From assembly GCA_022605405.1 (NCBI GenBank), contig JABYQQ010000005.1, forward strand, positions 1,674,001 through 1,738,000: DNA of 64,000 nt, written 5' to 3'. The translations under genes were made by a program, and so were the position numbers. Every line of letters begins with the position of its first letter. Within the stretch, counting starts at the first letter, position 1. The notes below the pieces were generated by a model, which was given only the letters and a program-made list of their open reading frames with translations, ran no database searches and had not been told where the DNA came from. Below are positions 49,600-60,495 of this stretch, piece by piece. Source of the DNA: Earliella scabrosa (lineage: Eukaryota; Basidiomycota; Agaricomycetes; Polyporales; Polyporaceae).

Positions 49600-50945
49600 A
49601 CCCTCTCACACTACTTCTGGACAGCTTCACACGCACGCCGGTCTACGAGCGTGCTGCTCATACAGACAGTTGAAGCGCACCGCTATAATGTTGTAGAATA
49701 CTGTACCACATAGCCATCAGATACCTAATATAAAACCATGGACTGTCAGGACGAAACACCCATAGCTCCAGAGAGCAAGCCCTTCTCCCAGCCTGCGGAT
49801 GATATTCTCCTGATCGCAATCTTCACAGCTTCGATGCACTCCGCGCATACAATTGTCGCCGAGCGACCCCGTGTGGCAGCGACTGAATTGGATGTTTGGC
49901 GACATTGACGACCATGCTCGAGACACGCAGACGTTTACGCGCGCGGTCATAGGTGCATTACGCTGTCAGGCATGCTGCGGGCGCGGCGCAGGTGAGGCTG
50001 AGGTGTTCGTGACTCGTCAACCGGGCCCCGGCAGCATCGAGATGCATACCACAATACGATGACCAACTTGGACTGACAGTACTCACTGCAGATAAATATA
50101 TGGTTGGCGTTGGTGATCTGGGACTTGACTCTGTAGTCGGATCACAGCAACCACCTACAGTGCTCAATCGGCTATTACTGTCTAGCAAAGCGCTGGTGGG
50201 AACGGGGAGTCTGCAAAATTCAAATGGTACATAAGTACAGTCTCACGAAGCTTACCGAGATTCAGGATATCTCAAAGTGCCGCTAAGACGACTAGATGCG
50301 TCACCGACACACTGTGCTGCGATTCATCTTTGCGGCCGCAGCTTGTTGTGCTGTGCAAACGACACTCGAACGCTGCAGGATGATGGACGCAGAAATCTGG
50401 AAATGGGTGGATGCGGACCGACCCCGAGGTCTCGGAGTGGGTTCCGACAGGTGCCGACTCCGAAGGAGTTGGGATTGCTCATCGTCGCTTGGTAAGACTC
50501 GGGTGATCGCACTCATCCTCCTGCGGCCTAGAGCGGATTTCAGAATCAGGTCATGGCCCATAAATGCGCGTGTTGTGAAGTTGTGTGCACGTACCTGTGA
50601 GCCGAGGGTCTGATCCCGACTGGAACAAAACCTCACCTGCACCAGGCCGTGGATGAAGGGTTCATAAGCACCGCGGGCTTCTTGGAACGCGACGGACGAC
50701 TTCTCGCATCTATCCATTCACCCACCCATCGAGCAGGCACCGAGCCACCGTGAGCGATTTGGCCCCTCTCTTCCTCCGAGCTCCCATAAACCCCGGCATC
50801 GGCTCGTACGCGTCGTCAGCCACGTCCTCTCTTTCCCCCCGACGTTCCCCGCTCCGGAGTCCCGCCACCGAGCTCGAGTGCGACTTCCAGCAAGCAAGAA
50901 GGGCGAGCGAACTGCAGGGAAGCTTCAGCTGAGATTTTGGAGGAC
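49600..50945. other. Intergenic region upstream of the four-TM gene
   Basis: About 1.35 kb. Open frames at 50296-50613 (+) and 50301-50717 (-) overlap antisense and show no motif. No RNA gene or repeat was recognised. Confidence 0.4.
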
Positions 50946-52636
50946 ATGGCACGATACATCAGGTGAGTTGGTCATCGTCGTTGTCAAACTGGTGTGGTAT
51001 GAGCCGCCCTACGCCGGCGCTTCTGGGGTGCGGAGGGCGAGAGCGCGGCAGGGGACCCATCTCTTGTGCGCTCCCCACCGTCGTCATCTCTCTCTCGTCC
51101 CGAGCCTTGCTCGACGCTCTCCTTCCTTTTCTTCCTCCACATCCCCTCCGACCCGCCCACGGCTCCCTGTGCGGCTCCGCCTCCCGGCGTTGACTCCGTT
51201 CTGCCCCCTTCGGCTCGCCTGCCACCCGTCTCTCGCTACTCGGTCCCGGCTCCAGCTGTCCCCTCTCCATCTCATCTCAATCTCTCTCCCTCCCCCATTC
51301 CCCCTTCCTGCCTCTCGACGTCTCGCTCACATCGCCGAGGCCGTCTTGCTCACCCACCCATGTCGCTCTCTAGGTCTCTCTCTCTTGCCCCCTCGCTCGT
51401 CGGCGCCGTGTGCAACTTCGCGTTCGCACTCCGCCTCCTCGCCCTCTCCCGCTCCCTCGGCTGGGAAAGCGAGAGCGAGTGGGAGAGCTCGGACGTCTGG
51501 GCCGTCGACTCGGTCCGCATCGTCTGGGGCCTCCTCTTTGCGTACTTTGCCGCCGCAGCCGCGTCGTGCTTCATTGGCTTCGTTGGGATCGCCAAGGTGT
51601 GTTGCGTTGTCCGTTTCGTCCGTTTCCAACCATGGCCGCCCGCCCGTTCTTCCCCATCTTCCTCCCAACGTACATTCTTCCCTTTTCGGTGTCCTGCTCC
51701 GTTCCAGCGTTCCAGTCGTGCTGACATGGTCCCGTTTTCGCCTCCCCATCCATGCAGCACGTCCGGCTGTTCGTGCGCATCTACCGCGACTACTCCATCG
51801 CGGACTTTGTGTTCGTCACGCTAGCAACACTTGGCGTGAGCTACACCACCTTCAGCTCGCCCTATATCCGCTCGACAGTGTGCGAGGAGCTCTCCCGCCA
51901 CCCCGAGCTCATGCGCGACATGGGCGAGATGGGCCTCTCGCTCGAGAACTGCGAGCAGTGGTTCGAGCGCGCCGTTGTCGCCATCTTGGGGATCATGTTC
52001 ATCCTCATCGTCGTCCGGGTGAGTCTTCTGCTTTTTTGCGTCGGTCCCATGACGGCTTCGGCCGTCTCGTCCTGATACATCCGCCCGTATGCTGCGCGGG
52101 CGTGGTGGCGGGACGAGCCGCATTGACTCAACGTACTGACGCACTCTTTTCCTGGACCCGCCATTGGCTGCGGACAGCTACACATCGTCATCGCACTCTC
52201 GCAATTCTACTCGCACATCACCCGCGACTTCCTCGCCGGCGCCCGGGCGCACTTCGTGGCACTGAGGGCAATCAAGACGGACGTGCCCATGCAGCGGATC
52301 TACCTGATGCCAACACCCACAACACCCTCCTGCTCGACATCTGACGGGCGCTCACATCACTTTGCCGCCAACGGCGGCGTCGCGGTGTATGCGACCGTGC
52401 CCATTGGGGGTCTGACGGAGGAGGAGGCGCGCAGGATGCACGCCACGGAGGCATGGGTGCCCACCGCCAGCCCCGCTCCGCCCGGCTCACCGCGCGCGCA
52501 CAGGCACACACATTCGCACTCGCACTCGCATGTCCGTTCCCACTCGCACCCGCACTCTCACAGGCATCACGCGTCGGCCGGCCGCACAAATTCGCGGTGT
52601 GGCAGCGGCGACGAGAAGACGTCGTTCGCTGTCTGA
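50946..52636 (+). CDS. Four-TM membrane protein with His-rich C-terminal tail
   Basis: A 17-nt first exon (50946-50962, MARYI-) can splice over about 410 nt to 51373, giving MARYIRSLSLAPSLVGAVCN. The in-exon ATG at 51361 is the alternative start. Hydrophobic segments: SLVGAVCNFAFALRLLAL, VWGLLFAYFAAAAASCFIGF, FVFVTLATLGVSYTTF, and the last one (AVVAILGIMFILIVV, running on into LHIVIALSQFYS after an intron). The cytosolic tail ends in a stretch dominated by His-Ser and His-Arg (HRHTHSHSHSHVRSH, about 52500-52570), which could bind metal ions. Other introns lie at about 51598-51755 and 52019-52180. Family not recognised. Confidence 0.72.
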
Positions 52637-54210
52637 TTGGTCTGTCGAGAGCGTGTTGCCTGTTGCAAGGGGCGCACGACGCCGGGACATACTTGGGCCC
52701 AGCCGGTCCCCTTTTCCGCCTGTGGAGAGAGGGCGGAGGAGTGTTCGCCGTATGGACATTGCCAGCCGTGCATTCAAGCCCCCCATCCCCCATCCCCCCA
52801 TCATTGTCATCATCGCCACCGCGCCGTGTATGTGAGAGTTGTGCAAGTACGTATAGGTTATAATTATCGCCCGATGTGCATCTTGTTTCGCGGACTGTGG
52901 ATATCGCGTTCTTGCCTCCCCCCTCTTCATCTCTATCCTCGCCACCCTCACGAGACACGTCCTCCTCGCCAGCTGACAGCTGTCGCCGTACATACACCGG
53001 GGTGGCGCTGGTCCGGGCGGCCAGGGAGAGCTGTCGACGTCGAATGGCGCTGGGAGTCGGGACAGGGGTTGTCCTGGTTACGTACGTTCGCTGTATGTGT
53101 ACTTGTAGCTTCTGGGGCGCCACGCCGCCATCCTATCTTGGACAGTCGCACGCGGTCGAGTTGTCGAGACCCCCCCATCCCGGAGTCAGCGTGCAGATCG
53201 CCGTGCTGTGTGTACCACCGGAAGGGAAGGTTGTGCTTGAACGTTATGGTACGTTATGCGACGTCAACCGAGGCGTTGTAATTAAGGAGAGTCCGGGGAC
53301 CTGGAGTGCATCGTGGGTCGTGAACGGAGAGCGGGGTTCGGGACTCTAGGCTTTCGGGGGACGAGAAGTGGGTTGTGTGGGGGTGCGCGGGCTGTCAGTG
53401 TTCTATGGAGGTGCGTGGGTTGAGCGGGGATGAGGCTCGGGCTTCGAAGATTTCATGGATCTGGTTATCGCGCTGGTGGGGGTGGATTCGCGGGTGGGAG
53501 GCAAGGGGAGGCCGCCGGAGTGGGAGCGGCACGGGAAGATCATGCTCGCTCTGCTCAGCGGCGCTGGATGCGGAGGGGAAGCTAGGGGAAGAGATAGAGA
53601 CTGGTCTAGGGCCATGACGTCAGGCGCGGTTCGGATTCACTGGCGGATGCAGATGGACATGGCCGACGACCGTCGCTTGCTGCTGTTCGCTGGCAGATGC
53701 GCGATCGACGGGCTGTACATTCAGCGCACTCGTGGTCCCAGATCATAGATGGCAGGCACTGAGACTTGAGTACAGTGTACAGTCTGAGTCTGTCTAGAGC
53801 CACCGCGTACCAGTCCACGCTGCCAGATCGGGACATGCGGGACTTGCCGCGCGAGCGTCGTTGGCCAATGGCGAGTCTGCGCCCCCGCCGAGTGGGACTG
53901 CGGGCTGGAGAGGGCGCGCTGAGAGACGGCCGAGAAAGATATCTGTTTCGGAGTTGGAAGAGGGAGGGCCTAGACGGCGAGGGCGCGCATGGGAGAAAGG
54001 GCGAGTGAGATGGAGAGCGAGATGCGTCGGGCGCCTGCGGGCGGAGAGCAAGATTTCGCAGTCTGGTCTGGCCGAGGCTTTCGCTCTCCATCATCCTCGC
54101 TCAGCCCACATATACTTACCCCTTCCCTTTTTCCAATCCCCTACGCGACCCGCTCCCGCTCCCCCGCTCGTCCCCCGACGTCCCGCACACAGCGACCACC
54201 CTCCCAGAGC
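52637..54210. other. Long intergenic region upstream of TPA1
   Basis: About 1.57 kb of GC-rich sequence with purine-rich stretches near 53350-53620. Many overlapping open frames occur on all strands, as expected from base composition, and none has a recognisable domain. It presumably holds the 3' UTR of the four-TM gene and the TPA1 promoter. Confidence 0.4.
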
Positions 54211-56455
54211 ATGACACACAGGACCACCGCAGACCGCTCCCCGAGCCCCCAGCCCGACTCCGAGCCCTCGCTCCTCAAAAGGCTCAAGTCTAGCCACATC
54301 TCGGATGTCGCTCCCGCGAGCACCGCCGATCCCACCCCGCACTTTGCCCCGGACCTCTTTGGCCCGTCCAACATCCACCGATTGCACACAGAGTACGACA
54401 CCAGCGGCCCGTTCAAGCATGTCGTCGTCGACAAGCTCTTCCAGGACGATCTCCTCCAGCGCGTGAAGGACGAGGCGCTCTCAGAGCTCAGTTTCTCAGA
54501 GAAGGAGACGGACATCTACAAGGCAAGCACCGTTTTTCTTCCTCTGGCCCTGTCTCCCCCCCCCCCCCCACGCGACGCGCAGCACTCGCTCTGCACCGCA
54601 CCGCGCCGAGTGCAAGATGTATGCGCGATTTTCAGGGACCGGATGGATGTCATATTGTTTGCAGGCAGTCGACCCCCGGCTAATCATATCTGATAACTAC
54701 AGGTCTACCAGACCGGCGACCTCGCCTCGCTCTCCTTCCTCACCGAGCAGCAGATCGCGCTCCTCCCCTCCCTCCTCACCCTCCGCGATGCGCTCTACTC
54801 GCCCATGTTCCGCTCCTTCCTCCGCGCCGTCACCGGCTGCGGCCCTCTCTCCGGCACCAAGCAGGACATGTCCGTCGTCAGCTACCGCAAGGGCTGCCAT
54901 CTCCTCAACCACGACGACGTCATCGGGACCCGCCGCGTCTCCTACATCCTCTACATGCCCCTTCCCCACTACCAGGGCTGGCAGGCCGACTGGGGAGGGG
55001 CGCTCGAACTGTATCCAACGAAGATGGGCCCCGAGGGCTTGCCAGAGCCCGAGCCTATCCCGGCGAAGAGCATCCCGCCTGTATGGAACCAATTCATTTT
55101 CTTCGAGGTGCAGCCGGGCCGCAGCTTCCACTCGGTGGAAGAGGTCGTCGTTGGCGAGTCTGAGGACGGAAGGCAGCGATTGAGCATCAGTGGCTGGTTC
55201 CATGCCGCTCAGCCCGGGGAGGAGGGCTACGTCCCAGATTCCACACCTGAATTGAAAAGCTCTCGAGAGCAACTTGTGAGTATTTTTCCGGCACCAGCGG
55301 TGGCTTCTCACTCACCGTATCATGCGGCGGTATAGGCGTCAACACAGACAGAGTTCAGGGAGTACCCGGACACGGTCGACCCGCCGCTCCCTGACGATCC
55401 GCTGTCAGAAGAGCACCTCTCGTTCCTGTCCGAGTTCCTGAACCCGGTCTACCTCCAAGCGCGCACGATGAAGGCCCTCGCGTCCCGGTTCGTCGACGAG
55501 TCAAGCCTCGAGCTGCACTCGTTCCTCTGCGCACCTCTGGCCGACAAGCTGCGCGCCGGCCTGGTGGAGAAGGACGAGTACGACGGGCTGGGCGCGAACC
55601 GGGCGACGCGCATCCCGCCGCACACCGCGGGCGGGGACGGCGCGTGGCTGATCAAGGGCCCGCCGCACAAGTGGCGGTACTCGGCGCTGCGCCCGCCCGA
55701 GGGCAAGGGCCCGAAGATGGCGGTGAGCCCGCGCTGGGCGCACGCGGACGTGGACGACGCGGTGCGGAGCCTGCAGGAGGAGCTGTACCCGAGCGCGGCG
55801 TTCCGCGCGTGGCTCGCGTCCGTGTCGAAGCTGCTGCCGGTGCGGTACTCGGCGGAGGCGCGGCGGTTCAGGCCGGGGCTGGACTATACGCTTGCGACGA
55901 GCGAGGCGAAGGAGACGAGGTTGGACGTTGTGCTTGGGTTGACGCCGCAGGTCGAGGCGCGCGAGGAGGGGGGCGCGGGCGTGCGGAACGGGCTGGTGAG
56001 CGGCGAGGAGGCGTCCGCGGTGGGGTGGCAGACGGGCGAGTGGGGAGGCTGGGAGGTCAGTCTGCCGACGCTGCCGTTCTGGCTTTGCTGTTTGCTGACG
56101 GACCTGTGTGTAGTGCTACATGGCGCCGCACGAGGAGGAGGACGACCCGGCGGTGTACCGCTCGGGGTCGAGCAAGAAAAAGAACGGGGCGAACGGTACG
56201 AACGGCACGAACGGGCACGCCGAGCACGAGGACGAGGCGATGCACGACGAGGAGGATGAGGATGAGGAGGACGAGGAGGACGGGACGCTGCTGACGGTCC
56301 AGCCGGGCTTTAACCGCCTGCTGCTCGTGCTGCGCGACGAGGGCGTGATGCGGTTCGTCAAGTACGTGTCCGCCGCGGCCGAGGGCTCGCGGTGGGACAT
56401 CTGCGGCGAGTTCGAGATCGGCATGGTCCAGGAGGAGTCTGGGGACGAGTCGTGA
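54211..56455 (+). CDS. TPA1: Prolyl 3,4-dihydroxylase Tpa1/Ofd1 (OGFOD1 family)
   Basis: About 645 residues in four exons (about 54211-54522, 54704-55275, 55337-56055, 56114-56455). The N-terminal dioxygenase domain contains [15 protein letters not shown], an iron-ligand pair in [12 protein letters not shown] (His-x-Asp), [19 protein letters not shown], the distal iron-ligand His in SFHSVEEV, and RLSISGWFH with the expected 2-oxoglutarate-binding Arg. A degenerate second dioxygenase-like half follows and ends in [20 protein letters not shown] and [11 protein letters not shown], as in the yeast protein. Tpa1 hydroxylates a proline of ribosomal protein uS12; fission-yeast Ofd1 links oxygen to sterol regulation. 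A species-specific insert (NGANGTNGTNG then an Asp/Glu run, about 56190-56285) interrupts the second half. Confidence 0.92.
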
Positions 56456-56842
56456 CGGGGGCCGGAACCTGACTATGTACATGGGTTTGTTTGCCTCGGT
56501 CGACTCCTTCCGTTCGGGTTGACGAGACTCTCTCGCGCTGCACATGTATCACTAGCTCTCATGTCATGTCTCTGTGCGCCCGCTTCCGTCGTGTCTTGCG
56601 ATGTACACATCCCTATTTTGTTGCGTAGGTGTTTGCTATAGGTAGCTGTAGTATTGTCTGTAATGAAATACCATTCCCACTTCTGGCCTCGTGTAGCCCC
56701 AATCGCGAGCCGGGTTCTATTCACGCTTCTCTCAGTAAGACATGGTGTGCCGGTACAAGAATGCGCCATCCAATCGCACGGCCAACAGTACTCCAGACAT
56801 CGCGCCCATGAGAGGCCAAAATACATCCACTGTGACCAGGCC
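56456..56842. other. Convergent intergenic region
   Basis: 387 bp between the 3' ends of TPA1 (+) and NOP13 (-). No feature was recognised. Confidence 0.5.
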
Positions 56843-58894
56843 TCAAAAGACAATTTTCTTGCCCTGGCTAGGAACGATGGACACGACCTCGCGCTTCGCC
56901 ATCGCCAGAGCAGCCCCAGGCTTCGAGCGCGGCCGTGACCGCCCCGCAGAATCGCCCTTGGACGCACGGCCGCGCTGCCCTCGCTCTGCTCCTCCTGCCT
57001 GAGCCTCCGAGCGCCACCTCTTCGCCGGTCGTTCGCCCTCCTCCGCTGCATCTTCCTCGCCTCCGCCGTCTTCCTCGTCCCGGCCTGCAGCTCCGTTGGC
57101 TTGGCTTTGGCTCCGGCGGTCTCGCTTCGCTCCAGGCCCAGACCGGGCCTGTTGGTCCTTGCTCTTGTCCGTGCGGGGTGGGCCGTACCCGCCACGCCGG
57201 ACGGCGTCGGGCGAGGCGTACTCGACGACGAGCTTGCGGCCGTTGAGGTGGTGGTTCCGCGGGTTCGTGAGCGCGGCGGTCGCGTGCTCGGCGGTCGTGA
57301 AGTCGACGAAGGCCCAGCTGTGGGGAAGGGAAAGGTAATACAAATGCAGGAGTCAGCCCACTGTGTCCCTCGGGCGCATAACCCGATCGGCGTCCGTTGG
57401 CCACGCAGTTCTAGAGAACTGCCGCATGGAGATTTCTAAGAGCTCGATCACTGTATGCTGGATGGGAAGGGAAGTGCGCTCTGGAAGTCTGGGAGTGCAC
57501 TTTGTGATTCGCTCGTGCGTCATCGAATGATGTCTGGCGCTGGAGACATTTGTATTTCGTGCTCGTTATTTGTATTTTGCGGGGGAACGGGGACGCGATT
57601 CGCTGCGCGGCCAGACGTGGCTGGATCGATCGCGCGTCCCCGTTCCCCAGCCATCGTAACACATGTGCAGCGCCCGGCTGAGCTCGAGCTGGGTTCTCTT
57701 GAGTCATGAGTGAGTAGTGCTTGGAGTAATAAGCATGTATCACGGAGGATCGCCCAGGCGCGATGACGCGATGACGAATGCCTTGCGAAGGCCGACGGAC
57801 ACGAGCACGGGAATGCGGATGAGCACGTACCCTTTACACTTTCCGCTGTCTTCGAACGTTCCCAGACGTATCTTCCGAATCCATTTCGTGTCAGCGTCGG
57901 CACCCCCTGCGGGGTCCTTTGCGCGATGCGACTCCAGCAGCTCCCGAATGCTCTCCTGGGTGGTCTCGAAACCTAGATTGCCGAAGAAGAGTGTCGGGCC
58001 GGGAGGCTGTTTTTGCATGCGCAGGATCTTCTGCGCGGTCTTGGTGTGGCCGGTCAAGTTGGACACGGCTGAGGTCTCGGTGCCCTCTTCACCCGCGGCT
58101 GCTGTGGGCGTAGGACGGCCATTGAAGTCGTCGCCTAGGTCGCACAGTCAAGGTTGGGGTTCGGGGGATGCGCGTGAGAAGCGGGCCGCGAGACGACGCA
58201 CCATCCTTTATGAGCAGCCGCCTCCCGTCCAACGGGTTTTCGGACAGCGTGATTGCGATGGTCTTCGCGTCAGGCGTCGCAAAGTCCACGTACGCGAAGC
58301 TGAGGGAATCAAACCGATATATTGTTCGAGAGCGGACAGACACGGGCGTGTGCGTGCGGGAACTGACCCTCTGTTCTCCTTCCGAGCACCCTTCCCCTCC
58401 GGCCCGCCCGTCGCCATCTTCGTGGGCATGTGTATGCGCGTGATCTCACCGACGCCCTCGAAGAACGCCTTGAGCGCCGCGGGGGTCGTCTTGAACGACA
58501 GGTTGCCGACCCAGACAGAGTTTTGCCGTTTGGGAAGCTTCGAGGGAGGCAGGTCGGCCGTGTTCTTCACTTTTTCTTTGCCCTTCTTCGTGCCGGACTC
58601 ATCTGTGGAGGCTGCTACGGCGCCCTTCAGTGCGCGTTGCTCCTTTTTCCGTTGTCGCCGCTGCTCTGCATGGGAGCGCACGGGCGTGTCGTCCTCTTCC
58701 GCGTCGGAAGCAGCAGAGTCTGAGTCGGATTGGGCGTCACTGGAGCTACTCGAGTCGTCAGAGGTGCTCTCGCTGTCCGAGTCTGCAAGCTTTTCGGAGA
58801 CTCGCTGTCTTTTGCGTGGGTGTGGAGAGCTAGATGACCTGCCAGAGTCAGAGGCGGCGCTGCTACTGCTGCTGCTGGAGGACGAGGACGACAT
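56843..58894 (-). CDS. NOP13: Nucleolar two-RRM protein Nop13
   Basis: The start [20 protein letters not shown] leads into a Ser/Asp/Glu-rich acidic N-terminus. RRM1 carries VWVGNLSF (RNP2) and, after a splice, FAYVDF (RNP1), then LDGRRLLIKDG. RRM2 carries LFFGNLGF and WAFVDFTTAEHATAAL, then LNGRKLVVEYASPDAVRRGG. A basic tail (KRDRRSQSQ, PAKRWRS) ends GKKIVF-stop. Paired RRMs between an acidic head and basic tail match yeast Nop13, a nucleolar protein found in pre-ribosomes. The intron inside RRM2 (57318-57830, GTACGT..CAG) is about 513 nt, ten times the usual size here. The join is in frame (CKG-WAFVDF). Confidence 0.88.
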
Positions 58895-60066
58895 GGTGGA
58901 CGGAGAAAACTAGCTCGGTTTCTTGGTCAGTACGTTCCGGGATGCATTGCGGCACTTGCCGGGCGCTTCATGAACGAGGGATCCGGGCCGGCGAGGACCG
59001 ACGCTTGTTGCATTGCGCCAACGCACAAACCACCACACATCGCATACTGGTGACGCGTCTTGAAGGCTTGAAAGATGAAAGGTGCTGTCGTGGCAAGGTG
59101 CGTACACTGACGTGTCCCTATAGGCCCTTCGGTACCGAAAGGACGGCTATTTCTCTGCATAGCGTGCTCAGCGTGGGTGAGTACCCACTCAGTCTGCCAC
59201 CGACGGTCAAGGAAACAAGGCATCGTAGGGCCGGTGGAACTCCACCTAAACCTAACTTGCAGCTGTCCCTCTTTCTGTGCGAGCTCCCAGAGATCGAGCA
59301 ATTTTAACGGAGGTAGAAGCATAGCTCGTCGCAAGGATCGCGGCATTCGTGAACCGCATGATCTGCGTATGATTGGTGCGTGCGTCTGCAGAATGTCCGG
59401 TCTCTTTTCGCGCTCTTACACAGAGAATAGTGCTACGTGTGAACGCAGCACATGTATCCATTCTCTGTCAGCGATACAGCATCCGATCGTACCCCATAAC
59501 GCTGTTGGTATGACTGAGAGCTGCCTGCTACCAGTACCAAGTCGTTGGCCAGAAGACTTCGTCAACGCATGGCAGACCGTTGCCGGAGAAACTGCGTGGT
59601 ACGCAACGCTTCACGGATCCTCTTCATGCCGCCCTTGTCTGTGAAATCTCGCAAGAACATTTCACGAGCCTTGCAAATGGTTATACAACGGCTTCACTGT
59701 CAGGACCATGGCCATGGTAGGGCGACAGCACGAACGTCACGAATCACGACACGAGTCCGCGCCGAGTCGCGTCGCCTTGACGGTGATTGGTACGTGTCAG
59801 GCTCTCTATAATTAGTGTTACATGTGCTCTCACGCTGAGCAGCTCTATCGCATAGCCTCACCGAGGTCCACGGGAAAACTGCATATGCATTGCTTTGCCC
59901 TCTATCGGGTCTGCTGGACGCACACCGCGTTTGGCGCTATGCTTGAGTGGTGTCTTGACAACAGCGCGGAGTCCTGCTCTGCGTAGTCTGCCCTGGACCA
60001 CGTCTGCAGCGTGAGGGTATAGAGGTGAGCCCCTTCCAGAGTTGCGGGGGTATCGGATGCCCCGTG

Positions 60067-60080
60067 CTATCTGATAAGAT
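60067..60080 (+). promoter_or_regulatory. Iron-responsive GATA site, forward copy
   Basis: CTATCTGATAAGAT contains ATCTGATAA (60069-60077), a perfect match to ATCWGATAA, the consensus bound by fungal iron-repressor GATA factors (Urbs1, SRE, SreA). It lies about 420 bp upstream of the ferric reductase start. Confidence 0.7.
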
Positions 60081-60160
60081 AACAATAGCCCAGATTGACT
60101 TGAGAAGACTTCTAAGTTCTCGGTGGGATTCTCAGAGTCGGAGAAGACCCGATAAAGGGC

Positions 60161-60174
60161 ATCTTATCAGATAG
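60161..60174 (-). promoter_or_regulatory. Iron-responsive GATA site, inverted copy
   Basis: ATCTTATCAGATAG is the exact reverse complement of 60067-60080, a 14-bp inverted repeat with 80 bp between copies. It contains a second perfect ATCTGATAA on the minus strand (60164-60172), about 325 bp upstream of the reductase start. Confidence 0.7.
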
Positions 60175-60495
60175 CGAGACCATCTGATCTATCCGTAGCC
60201 GATAGCGGCCCTTAGAGGGGGCTTCGATCGAGCGCTGAGAGCGTGCAGCGTTTCTTGCAGAGGGCCCGTTCCACCGTTCGCCCGTCCAACGTCGTACCCC
60301 GACTGACATTCTCACTCGCACAGTCTCACAGTCGTCGAAAATAAACGGCGCTGCTCGCCATGCGTACATATACTGCCAGGAGCGTGCGTTGGGGGGGCTC
60401 AGGCTCTCGCCTCTCTCCCTCCCCCACGAGACGTCTAACCACACTGGCCTCGCCTCGCCCATCTCACCATCCACTGTCGCGCCTGTAACTTCATA

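Larger units (their letters stand above)
58895..60495. promoter_or_regulatory. Divergent promoter region, NOP13 and ferric reductase
   Basis: About 1.6 kb between divergent starts. Open frames at 58927-59644 have no motif. The part nearest the reductase contains two perfect iron-GATA sites, listed separately. The last 80 bp before the reductase start include a pyrimidine-rich tract (about 60395-60430). Confidence 0.5.

Noticed and set aside
50878..52344. 488-codon plus-strand open frame over the four-TM gene
   Set aside because: Arg/Pro/Ser-rich shadow in another frame. The real frame shows clean membrane segments and conserved-looking splice joins.
52272..53123. 283-codon minus-strand open frame
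   Set aside because: It is antisense to the last exon of the four-TM gene, where His/Ser codons read backwards give an Arg/Ala-rich frame. No domain was seen.
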